Assembly: GCA_037176885.1 (NCBI GenBank)
Contig: JAWWNJ010000007.1
Span: 2,170,001 to 2,234,000, forward strand
Length of the DNA: 64,000 bases
Reading direction: 5' to 3'
From: Favolaschia claudopus
Taxonomy: Eukaryota; Basidiomycota; Agaricomycetes; Agaricales; Mycenaceae
Under the pieces are notes generated by a model. The model saw nothing but the letters and a program-made list of their open reading frames with translations, made no database searches and was not told the DNA's origin. Shown in pieces: positions 1 through 12,071 of the stretch. The translations under genes and the position numbers were made by a program. Position 1 is the stretch's first letter. Each line of letters starts with the position of its first letter.

Positions 1-564
1 GTCGACGAAGAGCGGTGCGAGCGAGGAGTGCAAAGGAACATTTGAACAAGAAAGTCAACCTGAACCGAGATATTCTCACTATCAAATAACAGAAAAAAAG
101 AGAATTTTGCGACACGGCATGGCCTCACATACATGGATGCGACGAGTGTTCACGCGTGCCACGTAGAGGGTCCGGAGGGGATTGATTCGCGAGCAGCGCC
201 CCAACCCTTCAATTGAATTGGCGAAAAAGAAATGAGAACCAGGAACCAGTCCGAACTCGTAATTTGAGTATCAGTCAACTGCGCGATGAGCGTTAGCGGC
301 AGTCGTTTTCCAGCGCATCCAAGAAGAAGCGGGAGTGATGTTTGGAAAGTCAACCTCGAGCCTCGAGGTGGAGGCCCATGATCGGCGTCCATTCTTCAAC
401 GATCGATGTTCCAAACGCTGAGTAAACAGATACGAGTTACCCGGGATTCAAATCATTCGACTGTGAATGCGTCGCGGTCGCCGGTTGGACCCACAGGAGA
501 AGTCGTCCACTCGTTCCTTCATTGACAGCAATCCAACAAATTATTGATCAAACAATCCGTCCAT
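1..564 (-). pseudogene. Decayed copy of ARF-like GTPase gene, cut by window edge
   Basis: Reading the minus strand from 564, the DNA parallels the intact gene at 22,340-23,830. The start codon region, the P-loop stretch and the block read as LGCAGKRLPLTLIAQ (intact gene LGCSGKRLPLTLVAQ) are recognisable in the same order. Damage is clear. There is an in-frame TAA eight codons after the ATG. The P-loop reads approximately GPTGDRDA, so the Lys-Thr/Ser that binds nucleotide phosphate is gone, and the frame is lost between blocks. Upstream, around 640-680, sequence similar to 23,890-23,950 (ACACGCAC-GTGTCCACGT) suggests the duplication included the 5' flank. The 3' part lies outside the window. 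I infer a dead duplicate, not an expressed gene. Confidence 0.7.
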
Positions 565-1358
565 ATAGGCGCCGCCGACGAGGCTATGATTCCCAGAGAG
601 CAGTAATTGCTCCAGGCGCCACCTCACTTCATGTATAAAACTAAACACGCACCGTGTCCACGTACTGGTAGTGTCAGGTACGTGGCCTGTTCTTCGTGAC
701 TCATACGTCGTTCCTTCATGTGCCTGTACCTATTGCTGGGTAAATACGGAAAACGGAAGTAATCCCTCACAGAAATCAGCATCAAGAGTTTAGCCTTGAC
801 GCTCCCGTTGTCGCGAACATCACAACGCGACCACATCGGAGAAGCATGGGCCGTGACGATTACTTGTCGCTGGAAAGCTGGCAGTTCAACAGGGTCTTGA
901 TCCCCACCCCCTCTGTCCTTGACCCCTCCAGATTCAGAACCTACTTACTGCAAGGAGAATCGCGATGTCGCCAAAACAACTTGAACGCCGAAAGTCGGCA
1001 TGAACTTGAAGGAACGGAGTCTGGCAGATAGAGCCTGATGGAGCCTGCCGCTGTCCACCCAAATATAAACATTGGTCGACGTCGCACGCGCCGCGTTTCA
1101 AAGCTCGGAGTTGTGGAGTTGAAGAGAGGTGAAAACAAGATGGTTCGCTGGTAACCTAGTGGTGGTAATATCGGAGGTGACCGATGATTGATGATCAACG
1201 ATCAACTAAAGAACGCTATGAGGCCTTGTGGGCTTATTCTTTACCACAGACGTACACGCATGTCCGGCTTCCCAAGCCGCTACTGGCAATCTATGAGTAT
1301 AAAGCAGGCGTAACGCACCCATCTGCCTTTCGCTGACAAGACAAGCACTGGCAACGCA
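565..1358. other. Intergenic region with TATA box for the FAD oxidase
   Basis: About 0.8 kb between the GTPase remnant and the oxidase gene. Its left part carries decayed 5' flank of the duplicated GTPase gene. A good TATA box, TATAAAG, lies at 1298-1304, about 55-60 nt before the oxidase start codon. No coding region is supported here. Confidence 0.6.
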
Positions 1359-3391
1359 ATGGGGGTCGACCGATTCAATACCCTGCACGTTGCCTCCCTT
1401 CTTTTCGCTTCACTTCTTCTCAGCCCAGTCACCCCAGGGGCGGGAGCCGACGCTTGCCGCAAGCCCGCCGCAAGCGTGAGCAAATCCCAGTGGTCCTACT
1501 TGAACTCCACCGTCAACGGCCGACTCGTTTCCGTTGTGCCTTCGGCCTTGTGGTGCCAACAACGTGGTGGTTGTACCGACGCGGAATGGAGTAGCGCTAG
1601 ATTTCGACTTTCAAACATCCCCGGCGCGATGGACTCGTACAACTACGAACAGGTGTGTTTCCTGTGTTCAAATTTTGAAAGCAGCATTGCTAAGCTTTCG
1701 CTAGGCATATGACGGTGTCGGGGTGGTTTGCTTACGAAACAATACCGCCAACTGCGCGAAATCGAACGTCCCTCTCTACTCCGTCGAGGCGCAAACCGTG
1801 GCCGATGTCCAGGTCCGCCGCCCCGCATACGATTCAAGAGACCAGACCAGAATCTCTTTTAGGCTGCCGTAAAGTTCGCTGTGGCTCATGGCATCCGTCT
1901 GGTTGTCAAATCCTCTGGCCACGACTTCCTCGGCCGCTCTACAGCGGCGAACTCGCTCATGATCCGCATGAAGAACTTCAAGAACGCAACTTTTATCGAC
2001 AATTTCTGGTGTGGACCGACAAACTTGGGATCTGCGGTGACCGTCGGTCCCGGCCTAGGCTCCGGAGACCTCTATCAGTTGGCGAAAGCGGCTGGCAAAG
2101 TTCTCGTCGTAGGTAGCGCTGCTACTGTTGCTGTGGCCGGTGGATACGTCCAGGGAGGAGGTCACAGCATCTTGTCGCGCAAGTTTGGATTGGCCGCAGA
2201 TAATGCTATCCGCACGTCGCGCGCTTCGTATCTTCCGAACTCACTCTAATGAACTCGATAGAATTCCAGGTCGTTGACGCAAGCGGCCATCTCCTCACGG
2301 TCAATAGGCAAAGCAACTCTGACCGTGCGTTCATCTTAAAGCCGACGTCCCTTGGCGTCTACTGACGTTTCCTGATCATAGTCTTCTGGGCTATTCGTGG
2401 CGGAGGTGCCGGAAGCTGGGGCGTCATTGTGTCCGCCACCTTCCGCACCTACCAAACATTCAACTCAACCATTTTCGTTCAAACATACGCGACCACCTCA
2501 CACCAGGTCGCAGCAGATCTCATGCAGCTTCACGCTTCCCACATATTCGACTACGAAGCGAGTCGCTCTTGCCAATACTTCTTCCTCCAGAAGGCGAACC
2601 TGACCGCGATCCCCATACTTACTCTCTTCACTATTGCCATCAACCAAACAACCCCGCAGACGACGGCGCTCCTTGCTCCTTTCCAAAGGAAGGCGCTGGC
2701 GATCTCTGGTGTCACGCTGACATCAAATGTGCAAGTGACGTCCGATACAAACGACCTCGTCTTTTTCGCGGACGATATCGCTGGAATCGATCTCATCACC
2801 GGCTCGCGTCTCATTCCGAAGGAGACGTACCAGCATCGTGTCTCGAAAATTGGCCCCGCGTACAAAACACTTTTAGACCTTGGTACTTTGAAGTGAATAC
2901 CGCTTTCTAACTGCCACGGAATCTCACCAATTCTCTCTCATTAGCATCCTTGGGCATCTCGTTGCGGGAGGTCAAGTCGCTGCCAATTCCAACATCTCTT
3001 CCGCTGTCCATCCCGGCTGGCGAACGGCACTTGTTCACGTAATTTTCGTTTCCTGTTTGCCAGTTGCATTCACTGAAGCCCCCTGCAGCTCCTCATGGAG
3101 AATCCCTGGACAGACGGGGCGACCATCGTTGAGCAAAACCACATCGCGACCCTGTGGAAGGATAAACAGCTCGCTGCCATCCATAAAATGACTGGCGATA
3201 ACGGCCCAGGGGCCGCCTACAGCAACGAGGCAGCTCAAGTTGAGAAGCACCCCGAGGAGACGTTCTTTGGACATAATTACCTCAAGCTCAAGTCAATCAA
3301 GGACAAATATGACCCGAAAGGGGTCTTCATTGTCAGGAACGGAGTCGGGAGTGACGAGTGGAATGCACAGGGTACCTGCCGCTTGCACTGA
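1359..3391 (+). CDS. Secreted FAD-linked oxidase, berberine-bridge-enzyme type
   Basis: A flavin oxidoreductase of the FAD-binding PCMH plus BBE-domain family, whose members oxidise small alkaloids, sugars or polyketide and peptide intermediates using O2. The start gives an N-terminal signal peptide (hydrophobic ASLLFASLLLSPVTP), so the enzyme is probably secreted. Exon 1 ends at NYEQ; exon 2 carries CLRNN and VPLYSVEAQTVADVQ; exon 3 has SSGHDFLGRS, whose His is the usual covalent FAD-attachment residue, and GGYVQGGGHSILSRKFG. FWAIRGGGAGSWGVI closes the FAD domain. The C-terminal BBE segment contains NPWTDGATIVEQNHIATLW and FFGHNYLKLKSIKDKYDPKGVF. At least five short introns are needed; the one after AADN has no clean GT donor and may use GC or another site. 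Substrate unknown. It is the first of several oxidases near the polyketide synthase. Confidence 0.85.
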
Positions 3392-4292
3392 ACGAGCGCT
3401 ATAGCCATGATTCAGAATGTTATGATCTAGATACGGTTGGGATGTTGTTCGTCATGTAATTTACGGAATTCTAATTCGTGCCTTCTTTCCTTTTCCCCTG
3501 AATGGATCCGGGTATAGCTTGCGGTAAAAATTGAACATGATCATGGCGCTGATGAGCACATACATGTGGCAAATTTAATTATTTATTTTGTTGTCGGGCC
3601 CGGTCGTGCCCGATCGGTTGTTATCGGGGGGTCTCAGGCCAGCCCCGACGCCGGCCTTATACGGAGGACTCGCGAGAGTATGGGTGTTTTCACGCGCACA
3701 CAGCTATCCTATTGTCAGTAAAGAGGAGAAAGCAATTCATAGGCTCTCTTTCCCAGTTTTAAACCCTCTCCTTCACCTATATCTCTAGATTTCCGCTCCC
3801 AATAACAAACCGGCATAAATTGTTTGAATACTTCATATTTCTCGCCGATTTGTACAGATAATGTTTCCAATCAATTCAAGTATGAATTTTATAGCAACTT
3901 ACCAGTGAAATAGCAGTTAGAAATCCGTGGAATACCAAATTTGTTGAAAAAATTCCCATCTTAGGCCGCCGGCGTTGAGTATCGGTGATCGCACCGATAC
4001 GCCCGAGCCACTCGGATTCCTTGAATCCTTCCGGTGACGTGTGAATTTTGCCAGCACATCGCCTTGCCTCTGCGTCGACAGAAGAGGATTCGCGTCGTTT
4101 ACTCAAGGATTTCGGATGCAGCTGTAATTTCGCGACTCGAGACCTGGTTAACTCCGTGACCAGGAATTTACCAACCGATTCGCACATGTCTGGTCAAATT
4201 CGAATTTCATACGCAGCTACACCAGTGGTAGTTATAATCTAGAACAATCTTTACGCGGCAGTGTCCATGTGGAAGTACTGTATAGGGACTCC
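3392..4292. other. Convergent intergenic region
   Basis: About 0.9 kb between the 3' ends of the FAD oxidase (+) and the GMC oxidoreductase (-). A GC-rich stretch lies at 3595-3670 and the rest is AT-rich. No gene, RNA or repeat is recognised. Confidence 0.5.
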
Positions 4293-6799
4293 CTAGAGCT
4301 TCCCACCAAGCTCCTGAGCGATAATCGTCGCAGCCTTCTCTCCCACAGCGATGGCCGTTGCGTACGTGTTCTACACAAGCGGTATAAACAAGGGCACCGG
4401 GAGAGAGAGGAAAATCAAACGCACGGAATGAACATTCGACGGAGGGATCGACAAATCTGCAACCTTGAGGTTTTTGATTCCGTAGACATTGAGTGACGAG
4501 TCAACGACACCGTTTTGGTCACGCGGTTTCATGGCGCACGTCCCGAGCTATGCAAGATTTCCGTTAGCCAACGATAGCGAAAGACGAAACAGAGCGGGAA
4601 ACAGAAATCGAAGAGTGGACGAACCGAATGCCAGCTGGTGATGACCACGTCCCGAGTGAATTTATCAATCGCATCGTCGTCCTCCTTGGTGTACGTGAAC
4701 ACTGGCGCATCCAAAGCGACGGGACCTTTTTCCTCTGGGTCCCAGGCGGCGGGGCTTCCAGGGGCAAACTGTGGGTGCGCGACAAGGCGCGGGCCGCGAT
4801 AGATAGGGAGACGGCGGAAAATTTCGCGGGCTTTTTTGTAAGCCCAGCGCGCCGTGGCGAGGTCTGCCGGGCTGCAAGCCAGATTGGAAGGGGAAGATCA
4901 TTCGGGGTACTTCCAAAATGTAAGGGACGGGTGCTTACTCTGTGAAGAAGCCACAGTCGAAGTCGGGGTTGGCGTACAAGTCACTCGAACTGATGTGGAG
5001 GTATCCACGCGAGGCAGCGTAGCTCTGATTTCGTTTAGTCTAAATTCATTATGGGCGAGCTTGAAGTGGGACGCGTACGAGGAAGGTGTTATGGCAGATG
5101 AACTTCTTTGTTGGCTCTGCCGGCGCGTCGCCGGGCGAACTATCACGCAACTAGTTAGCACAGATATCAACGAGAACATTGGACCAGCATACCCGCCGGT
5201 AGCCATGAGAATGAAAAGCGGCTTGTCCGGATAGTCCTTCAGCACTTGATCGTAGTAGTTCTTGAACTCTGGGCCGAGCTGTGCCACCTCGTCGGGGTGA
5301 GGGCGCACCTTGCAAATGGCATCGACACCACTGACAACGTATCCCGTCTACAAGCTATAATGGACCGAAAGCACAAAAGCACGCACTTGGTTGCAAGCCA
5401 GCCGGTGCGGTCCTTCTGGTACTGGGGGGTGACCTTGGCGACAAATTCGACGTCTCCACGGAAGATGCCGTCCATGGTCTTGGTGTCAGGGTCGGCGTAG
5501 TAGGGCGAGAATATGGCGGGGTGGTCTATAACAATGATTGGTAGTTAGTACTCAATTAGAGCCACCCCAAAAATAAGAGAGACAGACAGATGCGCACCTT
5601 GGTAGTTTTCACCAACACCGGGGAGCTCTTGAAGGACAGGGATTTTGAACTTATTCAAGATGTCCTTGCGGCCGATGCCGGAACGCTCGAGGATAAGCGG
5701 CGAGCCCATTGCGCCGGCAGACACAATAACAAGTTTGCTAGCAGAGACGACTTTGAGATCTTGGGACGCGCCCGCGTGGACGCGTTTATCGAAGAGGTAC
5801 TCGACGCCAGTTGCGATTCCGTTGCTGGCGAACAATCAAACGCGTTTGAGAGAAGGAAAGGGGAAGAGCATACGTGACTATGACACGATTTACGCGTACT
5901 CCGTCAAAAACGTCAAGGTTTTTGAAACCAAGGTTGTAGTAGTAATGGTGCTATCGAACAATTAGAGCGGAGGCCGAAGACTAAAAAGGGACCTACTGCA
6001 ACGTCCGAACGAATACCATCCTTATTGATCCATTTCGGCATTTGCTATGAAAGATGAACACAACTTCATGAGGATGAGAAAAAAAAAAAGAAAACACCCA
6101 CGAAGAACTTGTTGATCGAATCGGCGGTGAAACCACTGCCCTCGTCACTTTGCGGCCGATCCTTCTCAAACTTGGACCCGACCTCGATGTACTGCTTGCC
6201 GATATCGAAGAAGTCACCGCCGTAGGTGACATGTAGTGGGCCACTATCGCCATGATTAACTTTAGTGGGGTCGATATCATATGTTTCCGCCTGAGCCACT
6301 GTCAGGGATACCTGGGGATAGAGTTATAAGGCGCGAAATACCTTCTGCAGCAGCGGAATAATATGCTTAGAACCCCAGCCTTTGTTACCATATTTGTTCT
6401 CCCAGTCGTCGTAGTCACTCGCGGATGGACGGTTGTAGAGCATGAAATTGATCGAGCTCCCTCCACCGACACACATCCCAGACGGGAAAACGAGGTCACG
6501 ATTACCAATCCCCGGCGACGGCTTGGAAAAGAAGAATTGTGTCGTCTTGGATGCTACGAGGGTTTAGACCGAAAACGAATGAACCAATGAGCTTAGTACG
6601 AACTTGGAGCCAAGTGGGTGATGTACAGCCCCGGAGTGGTGTGCTCGAATACGCCTTTGGTGCCGGGCCCGCTTTCGAGGACGGCAATCCTGAGATTGGG
6701 GAAGGCAGTGGCAAGACGGGTCGCGACGATGAGCCCAGCGGTTCCGCCACCAGCAAAGACAATGTCGTAGGAGGGTTGGATTGTGTGTGGGGTGGACAT
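4293..6799 (-). CDS. GMC oxidoreductase, alcohol-oxidase-like
   Basis: FAD enzyme of the glucose-methanol-choline family, closest by eye to fungal alcohol (methanol) oxidases, which turn primary alcohols into aldehydes with release of H2O2. The start gives a short leader and the dinucleotide-binding motif YDIVFAGGGTAGLIVATRLA. Then come GLYITHLAP, the GMC block FPSGMCVGGGSSINFMLYNR followed by SASDYDDW, and the second GMC signature GAMGSPLILERSGIG with LPGVGENYQ. The C-terminal block reads SWHSLGTCAMKPRDQNG, where the first His is the catalytic base. The last exon holds NTYATAIAVGEKAA, with the second catalytic Asn, ending in GGKL. No signal peptide is seen; alcohol oxidases are often peroxisomal, but the final GKL is not a canonical SKL signal. 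Around ten short introns separate the blocks. Substrate is unproven. Confidence 0.88.
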
Positions 6800-7333
6800 G
6801 GTGGTACTGGACAGAGAGAGGCTGGAGGTGGTGAACAGTCACTGAGGCGATTGTGCTCTGATATAGGCCCCATTGTGATGAACCGAGCAACAAACGCGGC
6901 AACCCAACTGACTTTTTCAGACGAAATATCAGGATTAAAATAGGTATCCAACAGACTTGTCAAGAGGATATCAGAAGCAAGACTACTGGGACCAAGAACC
7001 TGATTTGCTTCCGCTCCCCTCGGTTCGATGCCAAAGTTCCACCCGAGTTGGGCAGCGGGGACGAACGAGGGAGCGGGAGATGATCATGATCTAGAACTTG
7101 GGACCGTGATGGTGATCTTCTGTGTCACATCAAACGCCGTTCGTTCAACTTGTCATTCATTTTTAGCTTTTGCTTCGACCATCATTGCCGCTCCCTCGAG
7201 CAGATGTAGACCACCGCGCCGGAGGTCACCCATGGCCCAAACTCAAATGCAATCCATCTGAGATCATAGTAGCGCTTATAATCTGGTACTCTTCAGTTTG
7301 AACTCTACCCGCCCTGGTGACCTTCTGACGCTC
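6800..7333. promoter_or_regulatory. Divergent promoter region, GMC oxidase / DUF6534 gene
   Basis: About 0.5 kb between two divergently transcribed genes, so it must contain both promoters. No precise motif can be singled out. Confidence 0.45.
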
Positions 7334-8724
7334 ATGGCTCCTGTCAAAGTCCCCGGTGTTGATATTCCTGAGCTGTGAGCTGTCCTCTGCCCTTGTCTGT
7401 GTTCTGTCGCCCATGCGTCTTCAGTTTCGGTCCAATCGTTTTGGGCTTTGTTTGGGGCTCGATCCTCTATGGCATGCTCATTGTCCAAGTGTGTGCGTCG
7501 CACCAGGTTTTCGCAAATATGATTCACTGTACTCACCGTCGATACGCAGACATGTACTCCCAAATGTTCAAGAAGGACATGCTCGGTATCAGGATCCTCG
7601 GTGCATTAATCGCGTCATTACTTCTGTCCCGGCACTCATCTTCCTTTCCCAGTGTGGGTCGTGTTTACTCTGGAAACAATTTTCACAATTTTTGTGAATA
7701 TCGCCGCCTGGAAAGATTTTGGTCTTGGTTGGGGTGACTTAGATTCGCTCATCTACATAGACTGGGCCTGGCTCCCTCTCCCGGAGCTCAACGGTATCCG
7801 TATGTTTTCCGCTGTCTCTCCATCAACTTTGTAGCTTGAACGTCGATCTGAAGTTGCCGCCCTTGCCCAATCGTTCTATATGTGGCGCATTTACCGTCTC
7901 ACGAAACGCTGGTATATTCCGCTCATTATATCCCTTGTACCTCCTTTTACCTATCCAGTTGCCTCTCTGCTAACCGGTCACCCAGCCCATGTTCGCGCAA
8001 ATCATCGTCTCGTTCTGGTACGGAATTGGTGTCTCGATTCATGATGTCACTTTTGCCCACCTTTCGCGCTTTTCCCCACAAATTACCGTCTGGCTCGTCG
8101 GTGCAGCCCTCTGTGATTTGGGTATCACTACAGCCCTTGTCATCACGCTCTGGAGTCAGAGGAAGACCACGGCGTTCCAAAAGACGGGTGGTGTTATCGA
8201 CCGGCTTATCCGTTTCTCAATTGAAACGGGTGCTCTTACATCGACTGCTGCCATTCTAGAGGTCATCCTCTGGCTTGCGGCACGCCAAGTTAATTGGCAT
8301 TTCACCTTGTGAATTCGCTTTAATTCTCCAATTTCAGTGGGAATATTGACGTACTGGACATTAGATTCTTCACCATCGGCCGACTCTACTCGAACATGCT
8401 CATGGCAACCCTCAACATCCGCTCGCCACTCTTCCAACAGGATACTTCCACCATGGTGTCCATGCCCACATCGTCGTTTTGGGCTGAGCCGGGACAGGCA
8501 AAAGCGACTGGCGTCGGCCTTAGACATGGGGTGCATATTGGGCGGACGACCGAGACGGATGTCAGTGATGGCCCTGGGACAATTATCATGAGCGTTCGTT
8601 CTCCCTTTCCTTCTGCTACTTTCTTCTAACCGACATTGGCGCGGTGTAGGACTTTCACGACAGCCAGACCAACAGTGCGGGCAAAGTCGACGACAAAGGA
8701 TACAACTCCTTCAACTCCGTGTGA
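7334..8724 (+). CDS. DUF6534 seven-transmembrane protein
   Basis: An integral membrane protein of the DUF6534 family, which is greatly expanded in Agaricomycetes and has no assigned biochemical role. The start MAPVKVPGVDIPEL leads into helix 1, FGPIVLGFVWGSILYGMLIVQ, then YMYSQMFKKDMLGIRILV. Helices follow in VVFTLETIFTIFVNIAAW, in AALAQSFYMWRIYRLT, in ITVWLVGAALCDLGITTALV and in LTSTAAILEVILWLAA. The family hallmark near the last helix, GRLYSNMLMATLN, is present, followed by a polar cytoplasmic tail ending NSFNSV. About seven introns, most with clean GT-AG signals. It sits between the GMC oxidase and the polyketide synthase; nothing in the sequence ties it functionally to either. Confidence 0.85.
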
Positions 8725-11700
8725 TGGTGTGTCGGCTCTGTTATCATTGGATTGATCTGCTGTTCTACGTTGAGGAAGAGGTGTTTCATATTATGCTACC
8801 TATGCGTGTACCGTCGTTCGAAATATTCAATGTTCATTCAGACAACAATGTTACTTGAACTTTTATGACTTTTGTGAAACCTTGGAAGCCATAAGCAAGA
8901 CATTAAGTGTAAGATATTAAGATTGTCGCTATCTTGTCTCATTGCCCATCAATAACTTGCTCATGCAGCCGGGTAATAGACCAGGTACGTCGTTTGAGTT
9001 CAAAAATCTCATCCCATGCCGATTGTTGAAATTGTAGGACATGCTGGGCACGGTGGGACACCCAGTGAGTCGAAACATAACTCCCCCCATTGAACTCGAC
9101 ATTCTCACCCCAGTCCTGGTCCTTCATGAGCTTCGATTATCCTTCCTCAGGCTGTTCAACTCCGAGTCACTCGAAAGGTGGATATGTTTCAGGATACACC
9201 AATTTGAACATCAAATCCGCGACAGCTTGGTGTTGCAGCCTGGATTGATGAATCGAAACATGATTTCGAAGATCTAAGATGGAAATTTTCTGAATTTTTC
9301 CCGTACTCGTACTACTCAAATACCTACTTATCGGGATCCTCCCCGATAGAACCGTGGGAAAGGTTGAGAGTCCCAAGCACGAATTTGGCACTATCCAACG
9401 CCACTTGGCAGAAGAAAACCAAGTTCTGATTGATAGGATTGGAGGTCAGAGAAGCGCCCCACTGGCGTATTGCCATTGGCTTTCCATGCTATAATTGCGC
9501 CTACAAACGGATTCAGATGGACTTTCGCTTTGTTGGTCTATCCGTTCAGGGGTCGGCAATATCGCGCCGGCGATTCGAATCACGGAGAGAGTTGCTTCAA
9601 CTGCGGAGGAGGAGCAAGGCAGAAATTTTTATGAACACTTATAGCCGCACTCTTTTGGACAGATATACTTCTCAAACATCTGATACCGGACGCCCGCCTC
9701 CCGTCCTCTTCACCCACGGGCAGGGCACAATTGAGTTGGTTGAACATGCGCTCAATCTGGCGCAAGACCATTGCGCCGAGTATTCAAGATGCCTTACTAA
9801 GTCCACCCAGGTCCACCCGGTTCCGAGTCAAGTTGGCTAGTAGATAGCTAATCCTGCTATAACCAAGCGAAACACGCAAAAACGCCTCGAGATTTAATCA
9901 CCATCGTACAACGGTACGGGCGGTGTAACCTACCAATCTACATACCCTTTAATTCCTCCGCTCCCGCAGCCGTGGTTCAGGTATCAAACTTCGCTCGGGA
10001 TGACGATACTTATAATAATACATAATGCGATTGTTCAACAGACTATTCATACTTCAACCCAGAGTAGTACCGCCGAGCACCGACAGATGAGGTGTCAATG
10101 TAGCGCCAAAACGGGCACGAAGGGGGCTTGTTGGACTCCAAACGAGTCGCCCACGCCGGAGTTGAATTGGGCCGGCTAATGCATTGAACACAGGTCAGAA
10201 TTATACGAAAGCCTATTGGCCATACACAGCTTATTAGAGACCGACAAAAGATGATCGATGATGGATGATTGTCCGCATAGTATTTGGGGACGCTTCGTGG
10301 TTGGCGAGACAAAAAAAGAAAGAGCCTAGAGAACATAGACTTTACTTAAACAGCCAATGGGATTTGACTACCACTCCGAGAGACCGAATTGTAGTATCTT
10401 GGGTGTCTCGGAAATTCTTCAGACCCTCTCTGGTCTTCTCTGGAAAAACATGGACTATTACCGTGACGTCTGCAGTGGAGTGCACCGGTTTGAAATTAAC
10501 CAAAAAAACTTTTGCGGCCAAGAAAATGGGTGCATAAAGCTCAGGCTCGGTCTGAGTTTCGAACGTTCGAAACTCGGGTAGTGAACCAATAGTGAACGTG
10601 AGGCGCATCAGTTGGTTGTGGAGATTGAATGTGATTCAGAGCATCCACAAAGATAGCCCGCCATCTTCTTCAAGTTCCGTTAGCAATTTTCCACCATACG
10701 TAAGTCAAGATTCAGAGTCTATACTTACCCTCCGTGTCACACCGTCATTGCTCACATGCGGAAGCGCGAATTCATCCAGTTTCATCTCCCGTTGCCCGCG
10801 CGGGGAATCGGCCACAGGACACGCGCTAAAAATCCGCTACCTGGCACTTTGAGGCTGAACCAGTCACAGGTGTCCTTGGAGACGAACTGCCACTGATACT
10901 GTAAGATATGGAAGGGAGCTTACAGTGAGCGCAGGTGACGGAAATTTTCCACTGAGTAAGTATTTGGTTCAGAAGCCTGCAAGTGAATGATGGAGCATGT
11001 TCATGGGGAGCTGTTTGAATGTCAGCTAATTTTTGGACTATCCTCCAGGTACACTGGCAGTTCTCGATGATTGATTCCGCATGGTGGCGCTAGTTCAAAA
11101 TCATGAAGCTGAGATTCTTCAACGGTGGGCAGTTCTTTTCCCGAAAACGCTCACCTCCGGTGGATCTTGGAAGGAATTGTAAAGGCTCCGCATCGACGTC
11201 AGATCCGGAACTATAGTATGGTTGTCAGGAGATTGATGTTAGAAAGGAGGACAATGCAGGATGCGTGTGGTGGATGTAAAGTATTTTTGCCGTTTGCCAC
11301 ACGGTTCAGGCTCGAACGCCACTTGTAACTCTGGGCGGCCATCCATTTTAAGTCTTGAAGATGGCGAACAAAATCCTTGATTTTACAAAGTAGAATCACT
11401 TCAAGAAGTTGCCGAATAGAACATAGTCGGAGGCGTAAACAAAGATCGTGATGTCTGGGAGGTTCGCCCAACATGTTGCGCAAATATGGAGGTGAGCTCA
11501 CGGAGAGGGTTATTCGGCTCCGAGTCGCGAATGGCTGTTCTTGTCGCACTGCGGGACAGCTCATTATCGAGTGGAAATCTGTGCAGCGCATGCAGCGTAC
11601 GAGGCTAAAAGTTGTAAAATTTTGTGACAGATCGCACAGCGATTCTTCTGCTCTCGGGAAGCGTGGGGGAGGTAAGTATCAGCATGAAGCTACCATACGC

Positions 11701-12071
11701 ATATTAATATCATACACCGCTTTGTTAATGCTTCTTGACGATGATGACCTGTCCCGAGTAGAGGCGTTGAAGGGGAAGAGAAGCTTGGCTGTACATGTGT
11801 GTGTGTTTGTTGACGCTTGTTGCGTGTCCCGCCGTCGTAAGAATCGTAACCTTTTACCGAAACCAATTCTCAACAACCTGTGAGTCAAACGCTCGGGCTG
11901 GAATTAGTAAATGTTGGACGCTCTGCTCTTCCATCTCACATCAAGACCCCGATCTCTATCTCCTCCCATGGATCTGCTGTACACTATTCATAGGACAATT
12001 CGCCGCAATGCGTCCCTAGAAATCCACATCTTCAACCTCTCTCTCTACAATTGCCCCACCACCCCAAACTC
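8725..12071. other. 3.3-kb gene-poor stretch upstream of the polyketide synthase
   Basis: No open frame here shows a recognisable domain, a conserved splice pattern or a credible start. The longest frame (9430-9840, plus, 136 codons) resembles no family I know and has no supporting context. Two short minus-strand frames (8939-9127, 9167-9391) are also unconvincing. The final 100-200 bp before 12,072 is CT-rich and presumably serves as synthase promoter and leader. Decayed transposon or gene remnants are possible but not visible. Confidence 0.5.

Noticed and set aside
4528..4640. Premature stop before the GMC catalytic His region
   Set aside because: An intron between TCG and CTC GGG ACG restores SWHSLGTCAM.
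9570..9600. GATTCGAATC as an RNA polymerase III B box
   Set aside because: No A box or foldable tRNA around it.
9430..9840. 136-codon open frame upstream of the synthase
   Set aside because: No domain, no splice or promoter support, composition like surrounding non-coding DNA.
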